NCBI GenBank assembly: GCA_015232575.1
Contig: JADFZL010000003.1
Coordinates: 256,001 to 320,000, forward strand
Direction of reading: 5' to 3'
Length of the DNA: 64,000 nt
Source: Candidatus Rifleibacteriota bacterium
GTDB taxonomy: Bacteria > Muiribacteriota > Ozemobacteria > Ozemobacterales > Ozemobacteraceae
The notes under the pieces were generated by a model, which saw only the letters and a list, made by a program, of their open reading frames with translations, did no database searches and was not told where the DNA came from. Within the stretch, counting starts at the first letter, position 1; the number at the start of each line of letters is the position of its first letter. Of this stretch, positions 52,220 to 59,627 are shown one piece after another. Made by a program: the position numbers and the translations under genes.

Positions 52220-52804
52220 TTAATTCTTTTTGATGATTTTTATTGCCACAGGACTGGCATTGCATACCGCAACACAGGCACCGCAGCCGGAGCATTTTTC
52301 AACAGAAATAACTGGTGGTAATGTTGGTTGTGAAAATCTTATCGCATTAAATTTGCCCGGACAGGCAACTGAACACGCAATACACGATATCTGCTGCATT
52401 CTAAGGCAACTTTCACCTGAAATCACAGCTGTTCCAATTTTTTCAATTTTATCGGGCTGGAAAACAAGTGCAGATGAATCACAGGCAACAGAACATGGTT
52501 GATCGCTGCAGAATCTGCAGTAATTTCCACCAATGTTTATAACCGGAGTTCCGAAATCAAGACTGCCAATCTGATCTAATAATTTAATCGCAGAATATTG
52601 ACACGCTTTAACACATTTTCCACAATGTGTGCATTTAGAAAGAAATTCGTCTTCCGGAATTGCTCCTGGAGGACGAATTCTGTCTGGAAAAGTATTTTCA
52701 ATGTCATCAAGAGTCTCTGAAAAGATCCCCGCAAAAAAACCAAAAATCTGCTTTGCAGAAGATGTAAGAAACTCTTTTCTTGTAACCGTTTTATTATTTT
52801 TCAA
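52220..52804 (-). CDS. four-cluster ferredoxin of the NapF/NapG/MauM type
   Basis: 194 residues. Sixteen Cys make four [4Fe-4S] sites: CTHCGKCVKAC (58-68), CRFCSDQPCSVAC (96-108), a set at about 133-148 (CIACSVAC) and CSGCGACVAVC (171-181). The N-terminus VTRKEFLTSSAKQIFGFF resembles the start of Tat-like NapG/NapF family members but lacks an RR pair, so a cytoplasmic location is more likely. No nitrate reductase or other redox partner is beside it. A 24-residue membrane peptide gene sits upstream and a CxxC small protein gene downstream. Confidence 0.87.
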   Translation of the reverse strand: MKNNKTVTRKEFLTSSAKQIFGFFAGIFSETLDDIENTFPDRIRPPGAIPEDEFLSKCTHCGKCVKACQYSAIKLLDQIGSLDFGTPVINIGGNYCRFCSDQPCSVACDSSALVFQPDKIEKIGTAVISGESCLRMQQISCIACSVACPGKFNAIRFSQPTLPPVISVEKCSGCGACVAVCNASPVAIKIIKKN

Positions 52805-52834
52805 TAACTACTCTGTTATTCTGACTTTTAATTT

Positions 52835-52909
52835 TTACATGTCGAATACGAGATTAATTGTAAGAATTATAGTTAAAACCAGTGCCAATGCTATTTGTCC
52901 GTCGATCAT
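52835..52909 (-). CDS. 24-residue single-helix membrane peptide
   Basis: A frame too short for standard gene finders. MIDGQIALALVLTIILTIN is followed by LVFDM and TAA. AGGAG lies six bases before the ATG at 52909; a second ATG two codons earlier sits on top of that Shine-Dalgarno, so it is not preferred. One hydrophobic helix spans residues 4-22 with acidic ends. It is on the same strand as the ferredoxin gene, 30 bases upstream, and could tether it to the membrane; this is an inference. Confidence 0.45.
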   Translation of the reverse strand: MIDGQIALALVLTIILTINLVFDM

Positions 52910-53036
52910 ATCCATCTCCTGAAATAATTTCTATAAAACCACACATCTTTTTCTTCGACAAATATTGAAGATTTTCTGAGCACGTAAATAATTTTGAATG
53001 ACAGAAAATTCTCATTATTTATAACTGCAACAATGT

Positions 53037-53066
53037 TTGCAAACAAAACTACAACTCTGTTATAAT
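53037..53066 (+). promoter_or_regulatory. sigma-70 promoter for the propeller gene
   Basis: TTGCAA (53037-53042) and a perfect TATAAT (53061-53066) are 18 bases apart, 73 bases before the ATG at 53139. Confidence 0.55.
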
Positions 53067-53138
53067 ATTCTGGAATTGAATTGGTTCGTGGTTTAAGTTT
53101 ATTCAGGGTTATTAATAAATGATTCAGGCAAAAGTGAA

Positions 53139-55421
53139 ATGAGAAAAAAGATTATTTTATTTCAGATGGTTTTTTTTCTGTTTTTTTGTTCTGCATCTTT
53201 ATGGGGGAATTCATGGCTGATCTATAATAAAGCCTCTGGTTTTCCTGATAATAGAGTTCTATCCTGGGCAGTTTTTAAAAATCAAATGGCTGTTGGCACT
53301 GGAAAAGGTGCTGCTCTTTACGATGGCGATTCATGCATTTGGAAAACCATCATTTTTCCTGAATCATTAACAGATGTAGAAGTCAAAGATCTTCAATTCG
53401 ATGATAACGGAATTCTATGGCTGGCTACTCAAAAAGGTTTGTTGTCCTTCAAATCAGGAAAATTCGAAATTTATGATATGTCAGATGGTCTTCCAAATGT
53501 AGATTGTGAAAGACTTCAATACATTGAGAATCAGATTTTCGTCGGCTGTTTTGGCGGATTTATTGCGAAGGCTTTCGCACCAAATAGTGGCCGTACTTCT
53601 TTTGTTGCGGTGAATTCCCGTTCAAACGATCCTAATAATTTATTGAACATCAAGTCAACTGGAATATCGGGGCTCGCGCTCAAGTCTGCAAGCTCCGGGT
53701 GGTTTTCCACAAAAGGATCTGGGTTATACGAGATGAGAGGAGCAAACTCTTATGAACTTGATGTAAGTTCTGGTCTGGCCTCTGACTGGGTTGAAGCAAT
53801 ATGGGCCTTTTCTGAAAAAGCAAATGACGAAAAAATTATAGCTGCCACTTCAAATGGTCTGAGTATGATTCAAAACGGCAAAGTCGTTACAGAAAATGCT
53901 TTTCCTCAAAATGCAGTTTGGTTGACTGCAGTTGTTGCTATTAAGAAAAAGCAGGACCAGGATAAAGTAAGATTCTCTGAAACAAACCTTCGTATTCTTT
54001 CTGAATTTACGAATGACCGCTCGCTCTGGGTTGGCACAAAATCCAACGGATTGTGGCGCTTTGAAGATTCTGAATGGACACAATACACAACAGAAAACAG
54101 CCAATTGCCATCAGATTGCATAACCCGTTTATACAAGGTTGGAGCCAGAATCGTTGTTTGTACAGACCAGGGAATGGCTATTATATCTCTGGGCGGACAT
54201 TCCTACGACCATTATAAAAATACCGGTTATGGAAGCAAGAATTTTAAAACTTTCTTTGCTTTTCCTCAGGTTAAACGAGTCAGAAAAATTGTTATGGGTA
54301 AAGATTTATGGATATCACACGGAGGCGGGCTATCAAGATTTATTGGAGCATCGGGTGTTTACAGTGATATGATGGAAGGTAAACCCGACACATCAGGATC
54401 CATGGAAATAGCTACTATAAAAGATGAACAAGAGACAGAATTTGCCGGTTCTTCTGCGCCCGTAATTTCTGGTGGCGAACGAATGTGGCAAATATTTCAC
54501 AAAGACAATGATTCTATTTTTTCAAATGATATTACAGATATGACACTTGATAAAAGTGGCTATTTATGGCTTATTTTTGAAAAGAAATATTTGTGTCGCA
54601 TGAGAATGATTGCATCGCAAAATGAAAGGAACAAAGGATTCCTTGAGGATAAACCAATATGGGAGTTTATCGGAGAAGTAGCTAATATTTCAGCCCTTGG
54701 AGATCAATTGCGTCCATCACTTGAACTTTCACCGGGTGAAGATAATAAGAAAGAAATAATAGAAAAATATTTCAAACAGGGTACTAAAGGTTTTTTTGCA
54801 TCCGGACAGACCAATGGTTATACTCAGCCCTGGCCTGATTCAACAGAATTGTCCTGTTTATGGTTAGATAAAAAATCTGGTGCAATTTATGTTGGCACAA
54901 ATGGTGCTGGAATTTATATTCTTGAAAATCCGGATTCACTTGTTGAGAATTTAAAAGATCCTTTTTCGTGGAGAGAACTTGGCTCGAAAGAATTGCTTCC
55001 AGCTGGCAAAATTGTTGGGTTCGCATATTTTCAGGCATACGGTGAAGCATCTAAACTGGCGGTTCTTGATTTGAATGATCTTTACCTTTTTGACGGTGAG
55101 GTGTTCAGCAAATTTGATTTAAACGCCAGAAGAGATTATACATGCATTCTTCAGGATGATAATGGCTCACTCTGGGTGGGCGCCAGGACTGGACTTTTCT
55201 GTATAAAACAGGATAAAACAATTCTTTCATATACAAAAACAAATGCTGGCTTCCAATCTGATTATGTAACTTCGCTTGCATTAAATCCAAAAAAGAGCGG
55301 GTTGCTTGATCTCTGGGTTGGAACAGAAGATAAAGGCGGCGGTGATGATAAAGGCATGGACGCGCGAGATAAATTTTATTATAAAAAACCGCCCGGATCA
55401 ACCAGCCGAACATCGGCTTGA
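53139..55421 (+). CDS. secreted two-component-regulator-type beta-propeller protein, possibly interrupted
   Basis: 760 residues to the first stop. Signal peptide (about 1-23, FFLFFCSASLWGNS), then many Reg_prop-like blades: DGLPNVDCERLQYIE, ASDWVEAIWAFSEK, LWVGTKSNGLWRFE, SDCITRLYKVG, LWVGARTGLFCI and LDLWVGTEDKGG. Such propellers usually form periplasmic sensor domains of hybrid kinases, but here no kinase is attached. The reading frame stops at TGA (55419-55421) inside a Gly/Pro-rich loop of a blade, and the frame continues with propeller-like sequence, so the gene is probably damaged or the stop is read through. Promoter at 53037. Confidence 0.75.
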   Translation: MRKKIILFQMVFFLFFCSASLWGNSWLIYNKASGFPDNRVLSWAVFKNQMAVGTGKGAALYDGDSCIWKTIIFPESLTDVEVKDLQFDDNGILWLATQKGLLSFKSGKFEIYDMSDGLPNVDCERLQYIENQIFVGCFGGFIAKAFAPNSGRTSFVAVNSRSNDPNNLLNIKSTGISGLALKSASSGWFSTKGSGLYEMRGANSYELDVSSGLASDWVEAIWAFSEKANDEKIIAATSNGLSMIQNGKVVTENAFPQNAVWLTAVVAIKKKQDQDKVRFSETNLRILSEFTNDRSLWVGTKSNGLWRFEDSEWTQYTTENSQLPSDCITRLYKVGARIVVCTDQGMAIISLGGHSYDHYKNTGYGSKNFKTFFAFPQVKRVRKIVMGKDLWISHGGGLSRFIGASGVYSDMMEGKPDTSGSMEIATIKDEQETEFAGSSAPVISGGERMWQIFHKDNDSIFSNDITDMTLDKSGYLWLIFEKKYLCRMRMIASQNERNKGFLEDKPIWEFIGEVANISALGDQLRPSLELSPGEDNKKEIIEKYFKQGTKGFFASGQTNGYTQPWPDSTELSCLWLDKKSGAIYVGTNGAGIYILENPDSLVENLKDPFSWRELGSKELLPAGKIVGFAYFQAYGEASKLAVLDLNDLYLFDGEVFSKFDLNARRDYTCILQDDNGSLWVGARTGLFCIKQDKTILSYTKTNAGFQSDYVTSLALNPKKSGLLDLWVGTEDKGGGDDKGMDARDKFYYKKPPGSTSRTSA

Positions 55422-55685
55422 GGACCAAGCACGAACGGCCCGTGTGGCCCAGATGGGAGCCCGTCCGGTGGCTCTGGAATACTTGAATTGGTTCTCGACC
55501 AGTATATTGATGATCCGATGAATCCGGTTGAAACCGATCTGGATGGCGGATCGCTCAGTAACTTTGACGGTCTTATATGGGACACGTGGAAAGTACCAGG
55601 TATTACCTGCCTGACAAGTGATGGCGACTATTTATGGATTGGAACTTTTTTACGGGTGAGAAGGTTTTTTATCTCATTATTCTGA
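55422..55685 (+). pseudogene. in-frame continuation of the propeller gene after a TGA
   Basis: Same frame as 53139-55421. It reads on as a Gly/Pro-rich loop (GPDGSPSGGSGILELVLD), which would complete the interrupted blade, then FDGLIWDTWKVPGITCLTSD and DYLWIGTF, a further blade start, before ending at 55685 in a basic non-propeller tail. That last part may be a second lesion near a run of six T (55648-55653). A Trp- or Sec-type readthrough is possible in principle. A decayed gene is the simpler reading. Confidence 0.6.
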
Positions 55686-55732
55686 GTACGCAAAATCTTA
55701 AATATGGAAATAAATTGGCGTGTTAGTTGGGC

Positions 55733-55840
55733 TGTCATCTCGAATAAATGTGAGACCTCATAAATGCGAGATTTCTCCCTTCGGTCGAAATGACATTGTT
55801 TAATGACGCCTTTATTAAGATTTGTTGTACTAAGCTATAA
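55733..55840. repeat. REP/MITE-like element, inverted copy of 27548-27683
   Basis: Begins TGTCATCTCGA (55733-55743), with the opposing arm TCGAAATGACA at 55785-55795. It continues ATTGTTTAATGA, CCTTTATTAAGATTTG and TGTACTAAG, matching the reverse complement of the 27.5 kb element. It is part of a 375-bp gap (55686-56060) that has no gene. Confidence 0.75.
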
Positions 55841-55886
55841 TCAATTAACCCACGAATTGAGATTTTCATTTGTTTATATGTATACT

Positions 55887-55971
55887 AATGTTCTATCGCG
55901 AGCAGTCTGATAACAGCGGAGAGCAAAAAGCCAATGTTCCATCGCGAGCAGTCTGATAACAGCGGAGAGCA
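55887..55971. repeat. 39-bp direct repeat, two copies
   Basis: AATGTTCNATCGCGAGCAGT followed by CTGATAACAGCGGAGAGCA occurs at 55887-55925 and 55933-55971, differing at one base, with a 46-base period. It sits between the REP-like element and the hairpin block ahead of hydF. Confidence 0.85.
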
Positions 55972-55979
55972 CACAGTGC

Positions 55980-56054
55980 TCAACCGCGGGGAGTGAGGCG
56001 GTCGAACTTGTTCGACCGACGAGAGGGGGCGCGTGCCCCCTCTCTAAAAAGGAG
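55980..56054 (+). promoter_or_regulatory. hairpin block leading into the hydF ribosome-binding site
   Basis: Contains CCGCGGGGAGTGAG, the near-palindrome GTCGAACTTGTTCGAC (56001-56016), and a ten-base perfect stem GAGAGGGGGC/GCCCCCTCTC with loop GCGT (56021-56044). TAAAAAGGAG and the GTG start of hydF follow directly. The same order, in mirrored genomic orientation, precedes the M48 peptidase gene at 29131-29190. It may be a mobile leader element that shapes the 5' end of both mRNAs. Confidence 0.65.
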
Positions 56055-56060
56055 TCACTT

Positions 56061-57293
56061 GTGAATGAAACACCGAGGTCTGGTCGTTTACATATTGCAT
56101 TATTCGGCAGAAGAAATGTTGGAAAATCAAGTATTATCAATGCCATCACCAATCAGGATATAGCTGTTGTCTCTGCTGTAAAGGGAACGACTACTGATCC
56201 GGTTTTCAAAGCCATGGAACTTCTACCGATAGGTCCGGTTGTTATTATTGACACAGCAGGCCTCGATGACGAAGGTGAACTTGGAGAACTTCGCAGAAAA
56301 AAAACCCTTGAGGTTCTTCGAAAAACAGATCTCGCGCTAATTATATTAGATCCATCTTCCGGTGTAACAGAGTTCGACTTGTTAATTTCCAAACAGGTGA
56401 AAGAAAGAAAAATTCCAGTTCTGGGAATTTTAAATAAAACTGATCTGCTCAAGATTGATGACATTGCTAAAAAGAAATATGAAGAATCTCTGGGAATCAA
56501 GCTTATTCCCGTATCTGCAACGAAGAAAGAGGGCATTCTGGAATTAAAAGAAGCGATAATACAAATCGCTCCTTCTGGTGAAGAGCCCAAACTGCTTGGC
56601 GATCTTATTTCAGCAGGGGATTTTGTTGTTCTGGTTATTCCAATAGATAAAGCAGCACCGAAAGGACGCTTAATTCTTCCTCAGCAGCAAGCTGTGCGCG
56701 ATGTTCTTGACAGTGGTGCAATTGCAATAGTTACAAAAGAAACTGACCTGAAAGAGACACTGAAAAACCTTGGAAAGCGTCCAACGCTTGTAGTAACCGA
56801 TTCTCAGGCATTTGGCTCTGTATCAGCTGACACACCCGAGGATATTGCACTGACTTCCTTTTCAATTTTAATGGCACGTCAAAAAGGTGATCTGAAAGAA
56901 CTTTGCAGAGGTGCTGAGATAATCGAAAAATTAAAAGACGGCGACAAGGTTCTGATTGCAGAAGCATGCACGCATCATCAGCAATGTGATGACATTGGAC
57001 GTTTCAAAATTCCAAGATGGCTGAATGAAAACACAGGTAAAAAACTTCTTCTTGAATATACGACAGGAACGCAATTTCCTGAAAACCTCAAAGATTATTC
57101 TCTTATAATTCATTGCGGCGGCTGCATGTTAAACAGACGGGAAATGATGTATCGAATATCACAGGCCCAGGTCAAAGAGATTCCAATTGTTAATTATGGT
57201 GTTTTAATTGCCTATTTCCACGGAATATTAGATCGAGCTATGTCACCGTTTTCACTTTCCGTTATCAAGGGGCCAGGAAATGGTGAAGGTTGA
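56061..57293 (+). CDS. hydF: [FeFe] hydrogenase H-cluster maturation GTPase HydF
   Basis: 410 residues, GTG start with GGAG six bases before. GTPase domain: P-loop GRRNVGKSS (16-24), switch KGTTTDP, DTAGLDDEGELG (64-75), NKTD (125-128), VSAT. A dimerisation domain follows (about 180-275), then the cluster-binding domain with Cys303-Thr-His305 and His351-Cys352-Gly-Gly-Cys355, the HydF CxH...HCxxC set. It is the scaffold that receives the [2Fe] subcluster from HydE and HydG (not in the window) and delivers it to HydA, encoded at 61659. Its 3' end overlaps the convergent kinase gene by 42 bases. Confidence 0.95.
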   Translation: MNETPRSGRLHIALFGRRNVGKSSIINAITNQDIAVVSAVKGTTTDPVFKAMELLPIGPVVIIDTAGLDDEGELGELRRKKTLEVLRKTDLALIILDPSSGVTEFDLLISKQVKERKIPVLGILNKTDLLKIDDIAKKKYEESLGIKLIPVSATKKEGILELKEAIIQIAPSGEEPKLLGDLISAGDFVVLVIPIDKAAPKGRLILPQQQAVRDVLDSGAIAIVTKETDLKETLKNLGKRPTLVVTDSQAFGSVSADTPEDIALTSFSILMARQKGDLKELCRGAEIIEKLKDGDKVLIAEACTHHQQCDDIGRFKIPRWLNENTGKKLLLEYTTGTQFPENLKDYSLIIHCGGCMLNRREMMYRISQAQVKEIPIVNYGVLIAYFHGILDRAMSPFSLSVIKGPGNGEG

Positions 57294-58790
57294 GCCTTTT
57301 CCATAGGTAGAGGCAATTTCGAGTCGGGCGTGGTTCAATTCAAGAAGCCTGTTTACGATTGACATTCCCAGCCCTGTTCCGGAAATCGCTATCGTTTCAG
57401 CATTTTTTACCCTGAAGAATTCTTCACCAAGATGCTTCAGGTTCTGCTCGGAAATGCCTATTCCAGTGTCTGCAACTGATATTCGCCAGAATCCGTCGGC
57501 GGTGAATGATTTGATTATGACAGTTCCATTTTCTCTGTTGTACTTGATGGCATTTGAAATTAAATTGGTAAAGATCTGAGTAATTTCACCTTTGTCAGCA
57601 ATTACTTTGAATGGATTCTCTGCTTCGGAAGGCAGGGAAAAATCAAATGAAATTCCACGTTTTTCTGCATCAGCTTTAAGAAATTCAACAGTGTCAAGAA
57701 CAACGGGAAGAGGAAAGACTCCTTCAAGTTGTCTGTCAATGCGCCCTTGTTCCATTCTTGAAATATCAAGAAGATCTCTTATCAGCTTTTGGAGCATTTC
57801 AGCGCGATTTTTACATCGCTCAATCTTCTGTCTGTATTTTTCGAGTTCAGGACTGAAATCGTTCAGCACCAGGTCGAGATAGCCTTCAATTGCAGCGACA
57901 GGAGCTTTGAGCTCATGAGCTACGACAGAAACAAAACGGGATTTTGCTTTTTCAAGATCTTTCATTGGAGTAATATCAGAAAACACAAGAACGATCCCTC
58001 GCATGTGAGAATTATTGTCTTCCAGAGATGAATCTGGCTTTTCGACTTGGGATTCGTTTATTCTTGCCGCGTTCATAAGAAAAGTCTTATTCCGGTTTGG
58101 ATCACTAATTTCAGTTGAAACAGCGGTAATGCCAGGTTTTTCTGAAAAAGTCTGAATTATCTTATTCAATTCCTCATTTATTGAGGGAAGTATCAGAACT
58201 TCATTCAGAGGTTTTCCTGAAGGGTCAACTTCATCTTTCAGAAAAAATCTGGCAGCCGGATTAAAAAGCATAAGATCAAGATTTCTGTTTACAACCATCA
58301 TCGGGTCGCCCATTGCATTGACGATGGTTTTTGTGCGGCTTTGCTCGTCAGCAAGATCTTTCAGAGAACGTTCCCGTTCTAATTGAAGATTCCTTGTGTG
58401 TTTGAGAAGATTTCGTTTTTCAAGAGCACGTCCGGTAACAATCTTTAATTCAGAGGGTGTGAATGGCTTTGGAACATAATCATAAGCCCCGGTCTGAATA
58501 GCTTTCACTGCTGTTTCAAATGATGCATAACCAGTTATCATAACGATAACAACATCCGGATCACGTTTTTTAAGTTCAGGAATAACGCTGAGACCATCCA
58601 GCCCAGGCATCATGAGGTCGAGAAAAACGATATCAGTTGGCTTTTTCTCGAAAGCTTCAAGTGCTTTAAGACCATTTTCTACTGTGACAACTTCGAAACC
58701 AAGTGAAGTAAGAATTTTTTCGCACCCAACTCTGATTGACATTTCGTCATCAGCAACAAGAATTCTGTCTGGATTTTTCCTGTCAATCAT
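57252..58790 (-). CDS. receiver-PAS-histidine kinase
   Basis: 512 residues from ATG 58790; it overlaps the stop of the preceding receiver gene by eight bases. Domains: receiver (8-125, phospho-acceptor Asp58 in VFLDLMMPGLDG, KP at 108-109), coiled coil, PAS (about 150-275), HisKA with His292 in VVAHELKAPVAA, HATPase (N-box around 406-416, DTGIGIS, GTGLGMS). No membrane helix, so cytoplasmic. A kinase whose own receiver is at the N-terminus is typical for phosphorelays. It closes a cluster with two receivers and the hydrogenase-like kinase. Confidence 0.92.
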   Translation of the reverse strand: MIDRKNPDRILVADDEMSIRVGCEKILTSLGFEVVTVENGLKALEAFEKKPTDIVFLDLMMPGLDGLSVIPELKKRDPDVVIVMITGYASFETAVKAIQTGAYDYVPKPFTPSELKIVTGRALEKRNLLKHTRNLQLERERSLKDLADEQSRTKTIVNAMGDPMMVVNRNLDLMLFNPAARFFLKDEVDPSGKPLNEVLILPSINEELNKIIQTFSEKPGITAVSTEISDPNRNKTFLMNAARINESQVEKPDSSLEDNNSHMRGIVLVFSDITPMKDLEKAKSRFVSVVAHELKAPVAAIEGYLDLVLNDFSPELEKYRQKIERCKNRAEMLQKLIRDLLDISRMEQGRIDRQLEGVFPLPVVLDTVEFLKADAEKRGISFDFSLPSEAENPFKVIADKGEITQIFTNLISNAIKYNRENGTVIIKSFTADGFWRISVADTGIGISEQNLKHLGEEFFRVKNAETIAISGTGLGMSIVNRLLELNHARLEIASTYGKGSTFTISWPLDNGK

Positions 58791-59199
58791 GTTTATTCGA
58801 AGGCTCCCCAAGTAATCTGTGAATTTTGGCAAGGAAATCTTCAGCTCTAATGGGCTTCTCAGCAAAATCATCTGCTTTTATCCACTCGCGCGCAGAATTG
58901 CTCTTCAGATCGAATGGAAGATTTTTAGCCCTATTTACGCCAGTGAGCATAAGAATTGGAGTCCTGGCCAGATGGGGTGTTTTCTTAACATTATGACAGA
59001 AAGTAAATCCAGAGTCGTCTTTTTCCATCATCAGGTCGCAGACTATTAAATCTGGTTTTTCTGAACCATTTTTCAATGATTCAAGAGCATCTGCAGAGGT
59101 GTACTTTGCAGTTACAGTGAATCCGTCTTTTTCAAGGATTTCTTTGTGAATTGATGAAAAATCCAGGTCATCATCTACAATTAAAATTTTTCTGGACAT
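58783..59199 (-). CDS. single-domain response regulator
   Basis: 138 residues. The ATG at 59199 is chosen because GGAG lies seven bases upstream. Receiver-type: ILIVDDD, Asp55 in IVCDLMMEKDDSG, Thr in LMLTG, Lys115 in FAEKPI. No output domain, so it acts as a phosphate shuttle or CheY-like switch. The loop after Asp55 is enlarged (EKDDSGFTFCHN). Translationally coupled to the kinase gene. Confidence 0.9.
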   Translation of the reverse strand: MSRKILIVDDDLDFSSIHKEILEKDGFTVTAKYTSADALESLKNGSEKPDLIVCDLMMEKDDSGFTFCHNVKKTPHLARTPILMLTGVNRAKNLPFDLKSNSAREWIKADDFAEKPIRAEDFLAKIHRLLGEPSNKHD

Positions 59200-59216
59200 A
59201 AATTTCTCCATTTTAA

Positions 59217-59609
59217 TTATTTAATAAAGTCATTTATTCTGTTTATCAGAACTTTTGCTGAAAATGGTTTTTCAAGGGAAGCAGAAACAGGCCACGATTT
59301 TCTGAATAACTGATGAAATTTCTCAGGAAAATGAGGACTTTCAGTCATTGAAGAAACAAGTATTATTGGAATTTCGGCAGTCTTTTCATCATTTTTTAAT
59401 CTTGATGCAAAGTCAAATCCTTCTGTTATTGAATTCATCATCATGTCAAGAATAATAAGATCAAACTTATCTTCTGAAATCTTTTTCAAAGCATCTTCTG
59501 TATTTATAACGCATACAGGCAAAAAACCTGCACCGACAAGTATCTCTTCGGTAATTTTCAGAAAATCCGAATCATCATCTACAACCAATATTTTCTTCAT
59601 TTCATCCAT
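59217..59609 (-). CDS. single-domain response regulator
   Basis: 130 residues. KILVVDDDSDF, Asp55 in LIILDMMMNSITEGFDF, SSMTES, Lys114 in SLEKPF. Another output-less receiver with the same enlarged loop after the phospho-Asp as its neighbour, implying duplication. It starts 18 bases after the hydrogenase-like kinase stop. An alternative start is the ATG three codons in. Confidence 0.9.
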   Translation of the reverse strand: MDEMKKILVVDDDSDFLKITEEILVGAGFLPVCVINTEDALKKISEDKFDLIILDMMMNSITEGFDFASRLKNDEKTAEIPIILVSSMTESPHFPEKFHQLFRKSWPVSASLEKPFSAKVLINRINDFIK

Positions 59610-59627
59610 AAAAGGCTTATTTTCCTC

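Noticed and set aside
55419..55421. Selenocysteine at the in-frame TGA
   Set aside because: The downstream bases do not give a convincing bacterial SECIS hairpin, the site is in a loop without a redox motif, and no Sec machinery is in the window. Kept only as a remote option.
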